This document shows, piece after piece, positions 37,670 through 49,157 of a DNA stretch of 64,000 nucleotides. Positions within the stretch are counted from its first letter, which is position 1. Every line of letters begins with the position of its first letter. A program made the translations under genes and the position numbers. Origin of the DNA: Platynereis dumerilii. Lineage: Eukaryota > Annelida > Polychaeta > Phyllodocida > Nereididae. Where the stretch lies: assembly GCA_026936325.1 (NCBI GenBank), contig JAPTHN010000193.1, positions 186,001 through 250,000 of the forward strand. Reading direction: 5' to 3'. The notes under the pieces are model-generated. The model ran no database searches. It was not told where the DNA came from and was given only the letters and a program-made list of their open reading frames with translations.

Positions 37670-39411
37670 GGCAAATGGCATTACTCTCTTGACTTCAGCT
37701 TTTGAAAACGTCAAAGCATAAAATCTGGTGCAGATTTCTCGGCCCCATCCTGGAAGTTACTCAGCAACTTAATTAGCCTGATAAACCCAAAAACAGAGGC
37801 AACCCTCACAAAAGACCCAGAATCCAGCCGGAGAGCAGTTGCAACTTGTGTCTACAAATGATAAAGCTAATTTCTCATGAAGCTAATTTCTCATAAAGCT
37901 AATTTCTCATGAAGCTAATTTCTCAGCCTAACCCGAGTCTTTCATCACTGATTACAGGATTCGCAGAACCTGTGCATCTACCAAGACGAAAAAGAAATAT
38001 TTCAGACGAAGTGAAAATGTAAAAGCAGCAGAAAGGATTAGTTAAGCTTCAGATCCAGCATCCAGCGTCACAGCCAGAAACTAGGTAGCATCAAGCATGT
38101 TTAGAACTTCAGATGGTAAAATAAGGATTTTGTTAATTCAATTTTGTTTCATGACATGGTTTCAATGCTTCATATACCTGATATAGATAATGAGATTGAA
38201 CTTTCAGTTCTGCACTTCACTAGTTATGAGATTCTGAGAAATCATCTCGAGCCTATATATAAGTATGTTTACACTGCCTCGCTCATGACCTACATGTACC
38301 TCCCCATCCTAACATCATTACCTACTTGAACCATTTCTTGTTAGCACAGATCAACAGAAGTCTTTAAGAATCTTTGCCAAATCTCTTCCAAACCTAAGAC
38401 ATCCAAAGCAAGAGTCGGTGAAAAGAAGCTTCATTAGGCGTAAAGCCCTTTCGCTATTCCCTCAACAGGAGTCAACAGGAGTCCTCCTTAATTGGGGTTC
38501 TCTAATGATGGAGGAGATGCCACACGACATCTCCTAGCAACCATGGGTAGTAACAGCGCAATCGTTATGGTAACGCTATGGTAACAAGGTTCAAAAGTTC
38601 CAAACCTTCTTTAACTTAATAGAAGACTCATTCGTGAGAAGAACAATAAACCACAGCAAGCATTGGCATGGCAATTGGGGTATTTATAGTTCCGTAAAGT
38701 ACCGTTCTTTCCACAAGACGTGTAAGCATGATAAGAACACTGTCGATTCACAAGAAGGCTAATATCAGGGTAATTGGAAGACCATGAGAAGACCAGCCAA
38801 TTTCAAACGAATCTAACAAGACAATAATAAGACTAATTGTCCATTGGCAATGTAGAGCCGACACACTCTTCATGGCAACCACCAATAACATGAATAAGAT
38901 GATGAGAAGAAGTTGCAGAAAAGACAATCGAAAGGCACTAAAACTTCCACTTGATCTGTGCAAGACTATTCCATGACAACATGACAGGTTACACAACAGT
39001 CAGCCATGACTACAATCACAATGACAACAATCGCCATGACAACAATCGCCATGACAACACTCAACCACTGTCATTCACCCACTGTCAGTGTCTGTCACTG
39101 CAGTGCTACAGCTTTTAAAAGATCCTGCTGTGCCAAGTTGATTGCCCAAATTGCTAAGGAGCCAGTGAACGAGATCTTCGAAAAGCCATTGGCAGAGCTG
39201 TTAAAGTGCATGCAAGTGCTCTCTTAATCTCTACCACAACTAAAGTGCTCACAATTGAAGCACAATCCCAGGCACTCTCCTTGGTGCTTAGTTCATTTGG
39301 ACCCCATCTCAGCACATCTTCACATTTTGACAAAATCTCAATCCATTCTACTTCCATCAATCTTCATAATGGCATGGGGCAAAAAGACTTGTCACCATTC
39401 AGGACCATCAC
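37670..39411. other. Non-coding stretch with a 17-bp tandem repeat
   Basis: Four copies of AAGCTAATTTCTCATGA or a close variant lie at 37864-37925. CGCCATGACAACAAT-type repetition occurs at 39005-39060. No supported gene. Confidence 0.5.
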
Positions 39412-39605
39412 TGATGGATGGATGGATGATTTGGGCTTTACGCCCTGTATTTATGCACTTGGTAGGCTAATCAGGACAGGGGGAGGACACGGCAATGAGG
39501 CGAAGCATGATCGAAACAGCCATTCAACATAGGCCCAGGTAAGCCGGCAAGAGCAGGATTCGAACCCTCCCCCCACACCATAACTGGCACGACAGAGGCA
39601 CAATC
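39412..39605 (-). mobile_element. SINE family B, copy 5
   Basis: Complete tail of ATGG repeats, GGGCTTTACGCCCTGTA, CACTTGGTAGGCTAATCAGG, then a head with a perfect B box on the minus strand (GGTTCGAATCC). The A-box region is diverged. Confidence 0.8.
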
Positions 39606-40094
39606 TGAATCTGAACTCGAAGACTTGAGATTCTCAGTTATATAATATTGTAAGTAACTCCTGCAAATCTTGCACGACAACATAATCTACACCGCATCAT
39701 GATTTCCCAAACACCAACAAACACGACAGAGAATGACGGAGATTTACTCCGGTCTCGGAGCATCTCCCACTTTCCTCATTCAGTGAGAGCGGCTGCCAAA
39801 TCCTCTCGTTAGCAAGAACAGCCGAAGAGCACCGAAGAAAAGCTAGTCTGACTTTTAAGAGACCCTCCGACAATAAGGAAGGTGTTATGACAAGGCGGAC
39901 CCATCAGCGGCATTTATAGGGGCATGAAGATTGCACTTGGATCTTCCACACATTTTAGCACAATACAGTGCAGTGTTCGTGCTCCACAACAGAGATGGGT
40001 GTCAGACAAGGATATTGAGGACAAGGTTAGTCGAGGATCAAAATGCCTCAACTAGGAATATGTAATGGTATTGTTACAAGCAAATGAAATATTA

Positions 40095-40338
40095 CCGTAG
40101 AACGGGGTAAAGTTGGCAATCCGGGGTAAAGTTCGCACGCTATTTTGACCCACTTAATGGAAGAAATGCCAATTTTCCTGACTGACACAGGTATTTTTGG
40201 CAAAGTTGCCATACGTGTCTGTGAGCATATATATAGATAAGTTGGCATTTCTGTCATTAAGTGGGTCAAAATAGCTTGCCAACTTTACCCCGGATTGCCA
40301 GCTTTACCCCGGATTGCCAACTTTACCCAGTTCTACGG
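40095..40338. mobile_element. TA-flanked hairpin MITE (244 bp)
   Basis: Ends are CCGTAGAACGGGGTAAAG at the left and, inverted, CCGTAGAACTGGGTAAAG at the right, with TA at 40093-40094 and 40339-40340. The arms pair along most of the element, including GCTATTTTGACCCACTTAAT. A 19-bp unit, GGGGTAAAGTTGGCAATCC, is present about twice in the left arm and three times in the right arm, so the arms differ mainly by one unit. Confidence 0.9.
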
Positions 40339-41064
40339 TAATTAATATCAAACAAAGCTACAATTAAACTACTCCTCTGGCTGGCCATCATAATAGTAAC
40401 TCTTGGAAGTTTCGAACACTAGAAGACTTTATACCCCGTAAACATGGTAAAGGTTCATTACACATGCTACATATAAGAAAGAAAGGCTCAGAAAACTCTC
40501 TGCATGATATGATTGATATCTCCTGCTGTTTAGTATCACCTTTCCCACTTTTCTCTTTGAGTCTGAATTTTCACCTTTGGAATCAGCTCTATCCTCCGTT
40601 TCAGAGATTTGTGGCTTCCTTATCAAGTTGATTTACTGTCCTCTCACTCAATATAGAGACCATTTTGCTTCACTCCGCATTTGCATACATACTGACATCG
40701 TTGCGGCTCATTTCAAAGAAATTTAAATGCATGAGAACAAAAATTGGCAAAAAGTGAAAGAGAATGTGATCGGATGAACATTTTGCCACTTTTCCGAACT
40801 TCACAGAACTTCCACAGCATTAAAATGTCAGATCGTAGATCATGAAGTTTGTCATTTTTCATCAAACTCCAACTTTCCTCAACAGCTCAAGTAAGTTTCT
40901 TCGCATTGATCCATTCTTACTTTTTGACGGCTCTACAACTTTTAAGAACATCATCTTTCATCCAAAATTCCTGTACAGATCTGTATATCATGTATATTGT
41001 CCCCAGGTCCGCGAAGCTAAGAATTAATTATGTGTGGCCTTATTGACTTAATTCATCCGGTTGA

Positions 41065-41203
41065 AGTTAAGTTTCCAACTGTTAGTGACCTCCCTGGACT
41101 GAATAAGCCACAGGATTGGCTTATTCTCAGTTGTTAACACCTTTTCAACCAATCCTGCCACTTATTCAGTCCAGGGAGGTCACTAATAGTTGGATACTTA
41201 ACT
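41065..41203. mobile_element. Short hairpin MITE (~139 bp)
   Basis: GTGACCTCCCTGGACTGAAT at the left pairs exactly with ATTCAGTCCAGGGAGGTCAC at the right. CAGGATTGG pairs with CCAATCCTG further in, and AGTTAAG with CTTAACT at the outer ends. The central loop is about 25 bp. A TA at 41068-41069 and 41199-41200 may be the target duplication. No coding capacity. Confidence 0.85.
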
Positions 41204-41373
41204 TGAGCCATTCATCCACATAATACATTTCACAGAAAAAAGAGGAAATATCCAGGAAAACAAAATCAGACGGAAGTTGGGAACAACGCATTTATAATCC
41301 AGGTGGTCCAAGGTAATCCATTTGACAAGTGAGCAATGCGAAGTTCCGGCTGAAATAAATGTTGAACAACATC

Positions 41374-41615
41374 CAGGGTTCCCACTCTTTTGCCAAGTTC
41401 ACTTTCAAGGTTTTTTCCAGGTTTTTCAAGGCCGCCAAACTAATTTTCAAGGTCTAAACCTGCATTTTGTTCAAACTGACTTTGCATCCCGAGCTGTCAT
41501 GTAAGTCCACAATTGGTTAAACATTTTCAATTTTGGCAAGAGAACCCCAACTTCCAGACATTTTCAGGTCTAAATTTCAGGTTTTCAAGGTTTTCCAGAT
41601 TGAGTGGGAACCCTG
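41374..41615. mobile_element. hAT-type MITE in an alpha-catenin intron (242 bp)
   Basis: Terminal inverted repeats CAGGGTTCCCACTC and GAGTGGGAACCCTG, a form typical of hAT elements. Flanks are CAACATC on the left and CAACACC on the right, a near match to an 8-bp target-site duplication but shifted by a base. Internal segments such as CAGGTTTTTCAAGG also pair with inverted counterparts. It ends 55 bp from the 3' end of the alpha-catenin exon at 41670-41873, inside the downstream intron. Confidence 0.8.
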
Positions 41616-41669
41616 CAACACCCCACAGAGTAGAAAATATCTGAGAAAACAAATTAAAAGAGTACTTAC

Positions 41670-41873
41670 GTTATTCATGTACTCCGTGAGCAAGTCTTGA
41701 AGCGCTTGTCGTACTGCGTTACACTCCTGGACGATTCTTTCTCTTCGATCGTCCCTCGTACAAGAGGAGTCCGCCACCAGGGCGGCGCCACTGATGATAC
41801 TCTCCAAACGTTCTTCCAAAGATGGCCGACTCCGTACTTCGTTATAGGTAAGTGGATCCATGATTATCTTTTG
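41670..41873 (-). CDS. CTNNA: Alpha-catenin internal exon (68 codons, vinculin-binding helix)
   Basis: This exon encodes the adherens-junction linker that joins cadherin-beta-catenin to actin. The product matches remembered vertebrate alpha-catenins closely: it begins QKIIMDPLTYNEV, then RPSLEERLESIISGAAL, SSCTRDDRRERIV, and ends LQDLLTEYMNN. The segment from RRERIV onward corresponds to the core vinculin-binding helix of alphaE-catenin, exposed when tension unfolds the M region. The exon has a good acceptor (TTTCTTTCTTCAG before CAAAAG) and a consensus donor (AAC then GTAAGTAC), and is phase 0 at both ends. It follows the exon at 42484-42654 after a 610-bp intron. The next coding exon was not found further along the minus strand. 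Which paralogue this is cannot be told from 125 residues. Confidence 0.97.
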
Positions 41874-42483
41874 CTGAAGAAAGAAAAATATTAACCTCGT
41901 AACAAAATAATAAGTTTTGTTTAACAAATACTTTAAACATACGTTTAAGTTTTAACACAGTATCATGTAATCCAGTAGGCCTACTCCTAAATATTGTCTT
42001 CTTAATTTGATCTGTTGATAAGCATTGCGTCATAAGCACCAACTATGAAGGTAAATATTTAAAGCTTCTCGGGCCCATAACAAATTAATTATTTCCTCAT
42101 AAATATCAAATATCCAAAATACTCAAAGACAAATCAGGAGTTATCTCTCTGCATGTGATATTTCAGAACTGATATTTGAAAACCGAAAGTGAATATTTTT
42201 CATCAATCAACCATTTTCAAAATTGATATCTGGAAATAACTAATAAGCCTAGAGAAGTGTCAGATTCCCATCATAATTATGGTAATTACTTGAATATCAG
42301 CCAGGTTGAAAAATATTTCATAACAGTGAATCTCCTTGTGAAGACTGGCGCCTATTTGAGCATTAAAAGCACAAGGATTTTGCTGTCATCTGCTTCAAGG
42401 TTTTTAGGTTGTCTTTAAAATTTAAAAGCGTCAAAAGATCAGAAAAGCCAAAACTTATCAACACAAAATTCAATTCTACTTAC
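41874..42483 (-). other. Alpha-catenin intron (610 bp, phase 0)
   Basis: Bounded by GTAAGTAG at the upstream exon and TTCTTTCTTCAG at the downstream exon. Joining the exons gives EFD followed by QKII, as in vertebrate alpha-catenin (NFD-KQII). No element recognised inside. Confidence 0.9.
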
Positions 42484-42654
42484 GTCGAATTCATCCAAGG
42501 CCGCGGCAAGCTCACCAGTGCCATCTGGCGGAGATTCTGATTGGCCGGTGGATTGCGCGACCCCGGAGATGGTGTTTACGGCATCACAGACTTGCTTCAT
42601 TATGTAATCCCTGTTGGCCCGGGCGGCAGCTAACTCCGGATGACGGACATACGC
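42484..42654 (-). CDS. CTNNA: Alpha-catenin internal exon (57 codons)
   Basis: The product starts AYVRHPELAAARANRDYIMK and ends GELAAALDEFD. It corresponds to the vertebrate segment starting ACLQHPDVAAYKANRD and ending GELAYALNNFD, at the end of the N-terminal helical bundles just before the M region. The less conserved middle (STGQSESPPDGTGEL) replaces the glycine-rich linker of alphaE-catenin and is shorter by a few residues. Acceptor CTTCTTCCAG and donor GAC-GTAAGTAG are consensus; phase 0 at both ends. Preceding exons should lie above 42654 on the minus strand, but none could be recognised up to the window end. Confidence 0.96.
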
Positions 42655-44454
42655 CTGGAAGAAGATAGATAAGACGTTATGACTAAATAATTCAGACAAG
42701 TTATGAGACTAGATGCGATTAGAGCACAGGTTCCTGACTTCACACATTGATAGTATTACTTGTGCTTCATCTGACACCATGATTCATAGCACCAGATTGA
42801 TGCCTTGAAAAATACATGGTGAACTTTGCACAGCCTGATACAGATGTTGATAAGTTTCAAAATACGCATCTTCGGCAAACACATGACGGGACATTTATCA
42901 CAGAACACCAGCCTTTTCCGGTTGCAACTACCAAATGAGACTGTCTTGTTGGTTGTAGTCTAGTTATGTTTACATGGTTCGGGAGACTAAGCAGCTAAGT
43001 AGCTAAGTAAAGTTTCCTTTTTCCACAGACAGGCCTCATTTCCAGGACTCTTCCAGATAACCAGAAGTGTTCCAAAATTATTCCGGAACTATTCTGGAAC
43101 TGTCCCAGAACTAATCCAGAAGTGTGCCAGACCGGAGTGGGCAGGCATTGAGCAATGAAAACAGCTAAACTTGGTAAACTGAATCAATGGCATTCGCTGG
43201 CCTTCAACATTGTTCGATGTCTATCAAATAGAACGTTCTTTCAACAGCCAGCTGGCCACCATCAACCTCCACAGGCCTAAGGCTCAGCTGTATATATGCT
43301 GTAGCCATGAACCACAAGGCTAGAGGCTTCTGCGGTTGCTGTATATAAAGCAGAAACAGTTTAAATACAAAGCTGTTCTGAATAAAGCCCCAAAATGTAG
43401 AGTAAAAAGAGCCTCATGAATAAAGGAGCTGCATGGAGCTTGTTTACTACACTTCAAAGGAATAGGGGCCACGCAGATGGTAATTAAGACCACTACGCCT
43501 TTGTAAGTTTTCAGAAAAACACATGTATACATATGTATCTCAGAGATTCACATGTCGTCCAGAATAATGTAGCATACGGGTACGATACGGCGGGTATCGA
43601 GAATAATCGTGTAGCAGACACAATCTCCTCAGAAATTTTAAAACAATTTTAAAAGGCCTACCCGTCTTCAAAGACTATTCTTTAATTAAATTATTTATTG
43701 CGTAGCTAACTGCGTAACCATCATTGGAATAAGAAAAGTACTGGTCCATAGTAGAATTATACCAAACCAAGGAATTTCAAAGACAGATCAGTATCAATGA
43801 ACATCACTTTAATTGAGTAAACAACCCAATCAAAGAATAAGAATTGGATGAACATCGAGAAGGCATGAAGCCATAATTGAATACCATGGCATATTAGCCA
43901 TATTAAGGCACTCAATGAAGATCACCATCATTTCAGACATGCTCCACAACCTGTAACAGGAACCTGTTCCTTCTTATTTGCATTTCTGAGTTTTTCCGAA
44001 TTATTCTTCTCCCCCGAGATTTCCAGGAGCTTCCTGTCCGTCAGCATTAACCTGATAGCCTCCGAAAGCCACGAAAAGCCTCCGAGCGATGATTCCAAAT
44101 CAATTATTCACACCTTAGCGCATCCCCTGTGGCGCCCCCTATTGGATCAGGTGTGCCTCTATCCCTCATTTATGAATACAATTATGTTCACCTTGTGTGT
44201 CCCTGATTTTGGACAAGTTCTAATATTAAAGTGCAGTTGCAATTTCACTGATTGATATAGGCCTACATATTACATGTATTAGGCTACATGCGCAATTAGC
44301 TGATGATCACATTTTCCTAAATACCTGCCTTGACAAACAGTTTCTCTATTGTAATAGAGTTCTACCAGAAATATTGCTTTGTAGCAATCATAAATAGAGA
44401 CTCTATGGTTGTCTTTGAAGAATAGAATAACCACAATGGAATTATCCATTTTCT
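42655..44454. other. Non-coding (probable alpha-catenin intron)
   Basis: No exon or element recognised. Between 43040 and 43130 the words TCCAGAA, TCCGGAA and TCTGGAA recur. Confidence 0.45.
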
Positions 44455-44762
44455 AGGTCATCCAGGGATTCAATATCAAAGGTCATTTGAAGGTCAGAGT
44501 TCAAGGTCATCCCCAGGTCAACAGGTCACCCCAGGGTTGCACCTTGGGAGTCCGAGTGGACGGGCTGCAACTGAATCATTCTCTAAACTGCTACGCCAAA
44601 GGACCACAGATCATTCCGTATTCAAATCATGTTCTTAGAAAATCTGGATGGTCGGGTCACCAGAGGTCATTACTGGGTTATGGTAAGAATAACTAGGTCA
44701 GCTTAGGGTCATTACAGGACAGTGTGACAAGAACTAGGTCAAGTCTGGTTCCCTGGAGGTCA
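44455..44762 (+). promoter_or_regulatory. Cluster of AGGTCA nuclear-receptor half-sites (DR5, DR2, DR4 spacings)
   Basis: AGGTCA occurs in the same orientation starting at 44455, 44480, 44491, 44504, 44515, 44523, 44664, 44695, 44736 and 44757, with GGGTCA at 44654 and 44706. Spacers give DR5 (44480/44491, 44504/44515 and 44695/44706), DR2 (44515/44523) and DR4 (44654/44664). TCAAGGTCA at 44502 is also a monomeric NR5A/ERR-type site. DR5 and DR2 are retinoic-acid-receptor spacings. Decay of an old tandem repeat with a period near 11 is an alternative origin. Confidence 0.45.
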
Positions 44763-45038
44763 ATGAGCACAGATTCAAGGTTTTAAGCATCCACTTGCCC
44801 GTATTTGGATTCCCATCCATGGTTTAATTTTAAATTAGCATTTTGAATTCTTGAACGTTAACCCAAAAGAAGAGAAGATAATCCTTATGGACATCATTCC
44901 CATCAATGTGCATCAAATAAACATGAGTTATCAAACAACAATTTGTCAATTGTTTAACTGTGTTATTTTCTTAACTACATTTTGTGCACGCACCAAATCC
45001 TTGACCTTAGTAGTGACCTTGAATTTGTTTGCAGGATA

Positions 45039-45061
45039 ATTCATTCATTCATTCATTCATT
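45039..45061. repeat. (ATTC)n microsatellite
   Basis: Five to six ATTC units. Confidence 0.9.
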
Positions 45062-45169
45062 TGGGTTATTCATTGATTCAGCAGTCCCTACTACACCCAG
45101 AGTCGCCATAGCAACCTGCAAAGTCAGAGACAGTCGTGATTTCCATCCAGGGACTTCTTTGCCAAATCT

Positions 45170-45218
45170 AGGTCAGTGGTAGGTCAGCGGAAGGTCACCA
45201 CAAGTGGGTCGTAGGTCA
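45170..45218 (+). promoter_or_regulatory. Triple AGGTCA-N5 array
   Basis: AGGTCA starts at 45170, 45181 and 45192, giving two successive DR5 pairs, with a fourth at 45213. It continues the half-site cluster about 400 bp away. Binding by RAR/RXR-type receptors is inferred from spacing alone. Confidence 0.45.
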
Positions 45219-47305
45219 TTCCCAGGCTACAAACTGCCTGACGGGCCAGGACATTAGCATACGGGCACGTTTCATGACTGGGGAACTTCTGCTTTGCCAA
45301 TAAAGCCAACTCTGAGCGTAATAAACCTCGACAAATGACAGAGCTGTCTCGAAAGCCGTCCCGACCGCTGTCTAAAGGCCCAAGACAGGTCAATACGTTA
45401 TGTGTCCGGCATCAGACATGTCGTGGCTGCCTCCCCTAACCATATTAGGACATGCAACCACGTCTGATGTAGATAACAACATTCAGCCGATGACATCTGT
45501 TGTACTAATAACTACGACAATGTAATGTATATCAACTGCAATACTTTTGAAAAAATTTACAACAAATGATTACATTCTTTCAGATACATTATTAGAAATT
45601 TGTTTAGGCGTGAGTTGTAAGTTAACAGCTTCATATTATTGTGCTACACATCTTGGACAAGGAAGTTTAGCTAGTTTACAGGAGTTATACTCTTAAAAGG
45701 TGGACAAAATGATACATTGCCCATTCTAAGGAAGCACTTGAAGGCACCCCTTTTGCCAAGTTGATGATGTCTTCACTCGCCGCATTTAAGTCAAGGAATA
45801 ACCGGACTCAGGCAAAACATCTCATTGGCACTACACCTTGCTGCAAAGACAGTCTGAAGCATATATACGTCATGATCATGACAATATGTCTGCTACTGAG
45901 TACTGACATAACATGTCTTCTATCATTACTACTTCCAGCATGATTCTGCCTAATGGTAATGACAGATAATTGGGTTTCCAGTCCTTGGAAGTTACTTAAT
46001 ATAGCCAGGCACTTTAAGGGATCATTATCTGCTACATAAGACTCACACATGAATCAATAAAGAGCATATATATATATCATAAATATATGTCATGTATTTG
46101 TTGTAATTGCGATTAGTTACTTATCATCTACATATATTACAAGGAGACCGCAGAGCTACACGATGGCGCCGAGACACACAGAAGCATCGTAACAAGCGAA
46201 AATTTGAAAGATGGGCCTCCACTCAAGACAATAACTATGAACAATGAATTAGAATAATTCAAATAAACTACATGGCATTCATTGCCTTCACATTATCATG
46301 ATTATGTCGGTCCAGTGGATGTTCAACAATGTGTTTTCTGTTCGTCCTCATGAAATACAGACATGTGCAGATAGAGAGGAGAATATGTTGAAGGTCTGAA
46401 AATTTAAAGGTACTATGATAGGTATCATGACATCTTATGTGCTACGGAGTAGTATGCTTGGAGATATAATGCCGCAAAAAAAGACATTTCAGAGAATATA
46501 TTGTACATTTGTATCCCAGCGGCTAGACAATACAAGATAAGACAAATACTTCAGTTGTATTGTTACTATAATGACTGTCTCTTCCCCACTACAACTGTGT
46601 CCTCTTCATAGCAACTGTCTCCTTCTGTAACTAATGGCAACAGCCACCAATTTGGATAACAACCGTCAATTTACCTAACAACCGCCTTAACAACAGAGTT
46701 GAACAGGCCAATGGCAGACAATGCTGGCAATTGTAGTGGTCCAACTATAATAACTATCTTCAGGCAATAAGCAACCTCACTGTTCATTGGGCCAAAGCTC
46801 AAATAAAGCCCTTGGACATCCTCCACAGAAAATGTATGCAATTGTCATGGCTTTCTGATGACGTTCAATTGTAACTTTTAGAGTGATAACTAAGTACAAG
46901 TAACTAGGGACAAGTACATAAAAGGACAAGTACAGCAAAGGTTAAGTACAGAGAACAAAAAACTTTTGGAGTACGTAGAATGGAGGGAAGTAGAGACCAG
47001 TCCAAGTACAGAGCAGCAGAATTAGTAGAGGCAGGCGGCCGCAGACCCAGGAAGAAAGGAAGTCGGTCAACAGAAAAAGAAGAAATGGGCTCTGTCGACT
47101 GTGAAATGACTCAATGAATCCGCAAAGACTGGGGAGATGTTCGGCAACACTGGGCAATGTTCGGTCACTAAACCACAACTCGTGACAATGTTCAGGGATG
47201 AAACAGACTCACAACTTACAGAAGAAAACTTGCATAAACAAATTAAAGAAATTCAGTTAAATTAGTCATATTACGTCAGATGAGTTGATAGAAAAGACTC
47301 CAAAT
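45219..47305. other. Non-coding stretch
   Basis: No exon or element recognised in 2.1 kb. Candidate minus-strand frames (45808-46050, 46942-47178) show no domain. Confidence 0.4.
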
Positions 47306-47314
47306 GTTTAAAAC

Positions 47315-47501
47315 TTAAATGGATGGATGGATGATTGGGCCTTTACGTCCGGTATTTATGCACTTAGTAGGCCAATTAGGTTAGGAGGATGACTGAAACA
47401 GCCTTCCAACATAGGCCCAGGTGACCTGACAAGAGCTGGATGCGAACCCTGGACCTGCGCTTGGTAGCCTAGCACACTACCACTAGACCAACCCTCCCCC
47501 C
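47315..47501 (-). mobile_element. SINE family B, copy 6, with target-site duplication
   Basis: The best-preserved copy. On the minus strand: A box TGGTCTAGTGG (47480-47490), B box GGTTCGCATCC (47438-47448), the conserved body with GGCCTACTAAGTGCATAA, and an (ATCC)n tail. It is flanked by GTTTAAAAC at 47306-47314 and again at 47502-47510, a target-site duplication of at least 9 bp of the TT/AAAA kind used by LINE endonucleases. Likely among the youngest insertions here. Confidence 0.92.
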
Positions 47502-47510
47502 GTTTAAAAC

Positions 47511-49157
47511 ATAGAACTAGCACAATGACCAGGACAGACCATTTCCTCAAGGGTGGATATTTCTACTGCAATCTTACTGAAATAAAATTTAATTTACCAG
47601 AACCACCGCCAAAAATATGCACAATATAGTTGCCACTAGATCAGCAGATCTAAGATGCCACTGACTTCACTAAAGTACTGCCAGTCATAGACCTCCATCA
47701 GTATCATACAATAGCAATAACCATGCACTGTATAGTATCAATCTATACAGCATCTAAATAGCATCAAATATGCAACGTATCATACGCATATTCTGCATAA
47801 ATCGCATATAATATTCCGGGGCAGCCAAGGTGTCCTTCGTAGCTCCTTATTTGGCCTCATCTGCTTCCTCTGACATACAACATCATGCATTTAGCGATGA
47901 ATATTACATAGCATAATACGTTGCATAATATTATGACTCTAATCTGGAATATCATAGCAGTCTACTGAGTCTACACTACTAGATTCTCTGATCACAATCA
48001 TCAAATGCAGTTGTGCTAGTGTACCACTCTGTTGGAGACTCGGGCGGCGGGCAATCATAATGCACTTTGAGAGCTTTATACACACAGTGAAAATATAACT
48101 GATGCTTTCAATAGTTATTGCACACAGCGAATTGTTCCTCTCCACCAGACTTCAGCGACAACATCTAATCGGAGTATTCGCTAGAGATATAACCAGGGCA
48201 TTAACCCCATAGAGTCAATATAGAGTCAATATACAGCGTTGGTCATAGGAGCATAGAACTGTACACACAGTTAGGTCTATGATAAGAGTACACTGCAGAC
48301 TGCAGAGAATAGTATACAGAGGATAGAAAACAGGATAGAACAGAGCAGAGGATTGTGGGATAGCCATGTGGTTTATTCAAACTCGTGAGTCATGGCCTCT
48401 CATTGGCCACCTGCAGCAGTAAGCCAGCCCAGCTGTCCCCCAGCTAACTATGTTCTACAGAAACTGCCGAACCAAAGCCAATTTAGCATGTTTAGCCCAA
48501 ATGTGCAGAGGCATCTTCATTGGTCTTGCTTTATTGGTTGCAAAAGATTGCATTCATGATTTGTGGTTGGTGGTTTTAGCACTGCAGTGATCTATAAAAT
48601 ACACAAGGCAACAGAAATATTCAGATTTCCTGACAACAGATCCTTTCTGTACATTAAACATTGCTAAATCTTTGCCACACCTGCACACTGTTGTACATGT
48701 ACTTTGCCACACTGCCTTGCTACATGGTTCTCTTGCAGTGTTCTTGCCATGCAGCCAGACTGCAGAATCCTGCTAATTCGTGCATGCACCCCTGGACAAT
48801 GAATGCATGTCAAATATTGACTCTAATGGAGTCTGGACTCTTGTGTGATTAGCCTGAATAAGATTGAATATTCTTGCTGGGCTTTGACTATCATGGTTAG
48901 GGGCAAGAATGTGACTAAAGGGCAGTGCATTGATTCAGTTTCAGAGTGCCTTTAGGCTTTAGCTCTGTTTAGTCACCGAATCACTGGTCTGCCATGCCCA
49001 ACTCTACATTCTACATGGTAGTCTGTACAGTATGACTATTTCTGGCTGTGTGTCGGTTTCTAAGGCTGAATCATCATCATCATCATCATCATACCCTTAA
49101 TTCATGGATGCTTTACGCTACTCCTCCCAAACTACTCAATGCCAACAACTACAAATT
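47511..49157. other. Non-coding stretch up to the gap
   Basis: No gene. A short (CAT)n run lies at 49071-49092. No LTR-like sequence matching the one at about 56270-56757 is visible before the gap. Confidence 0.45.

Noticed and set aside
37435-37714. Minus-strand frames of repeated YLSI residues
   Set aside because: Translation of the GATA microsatellite.
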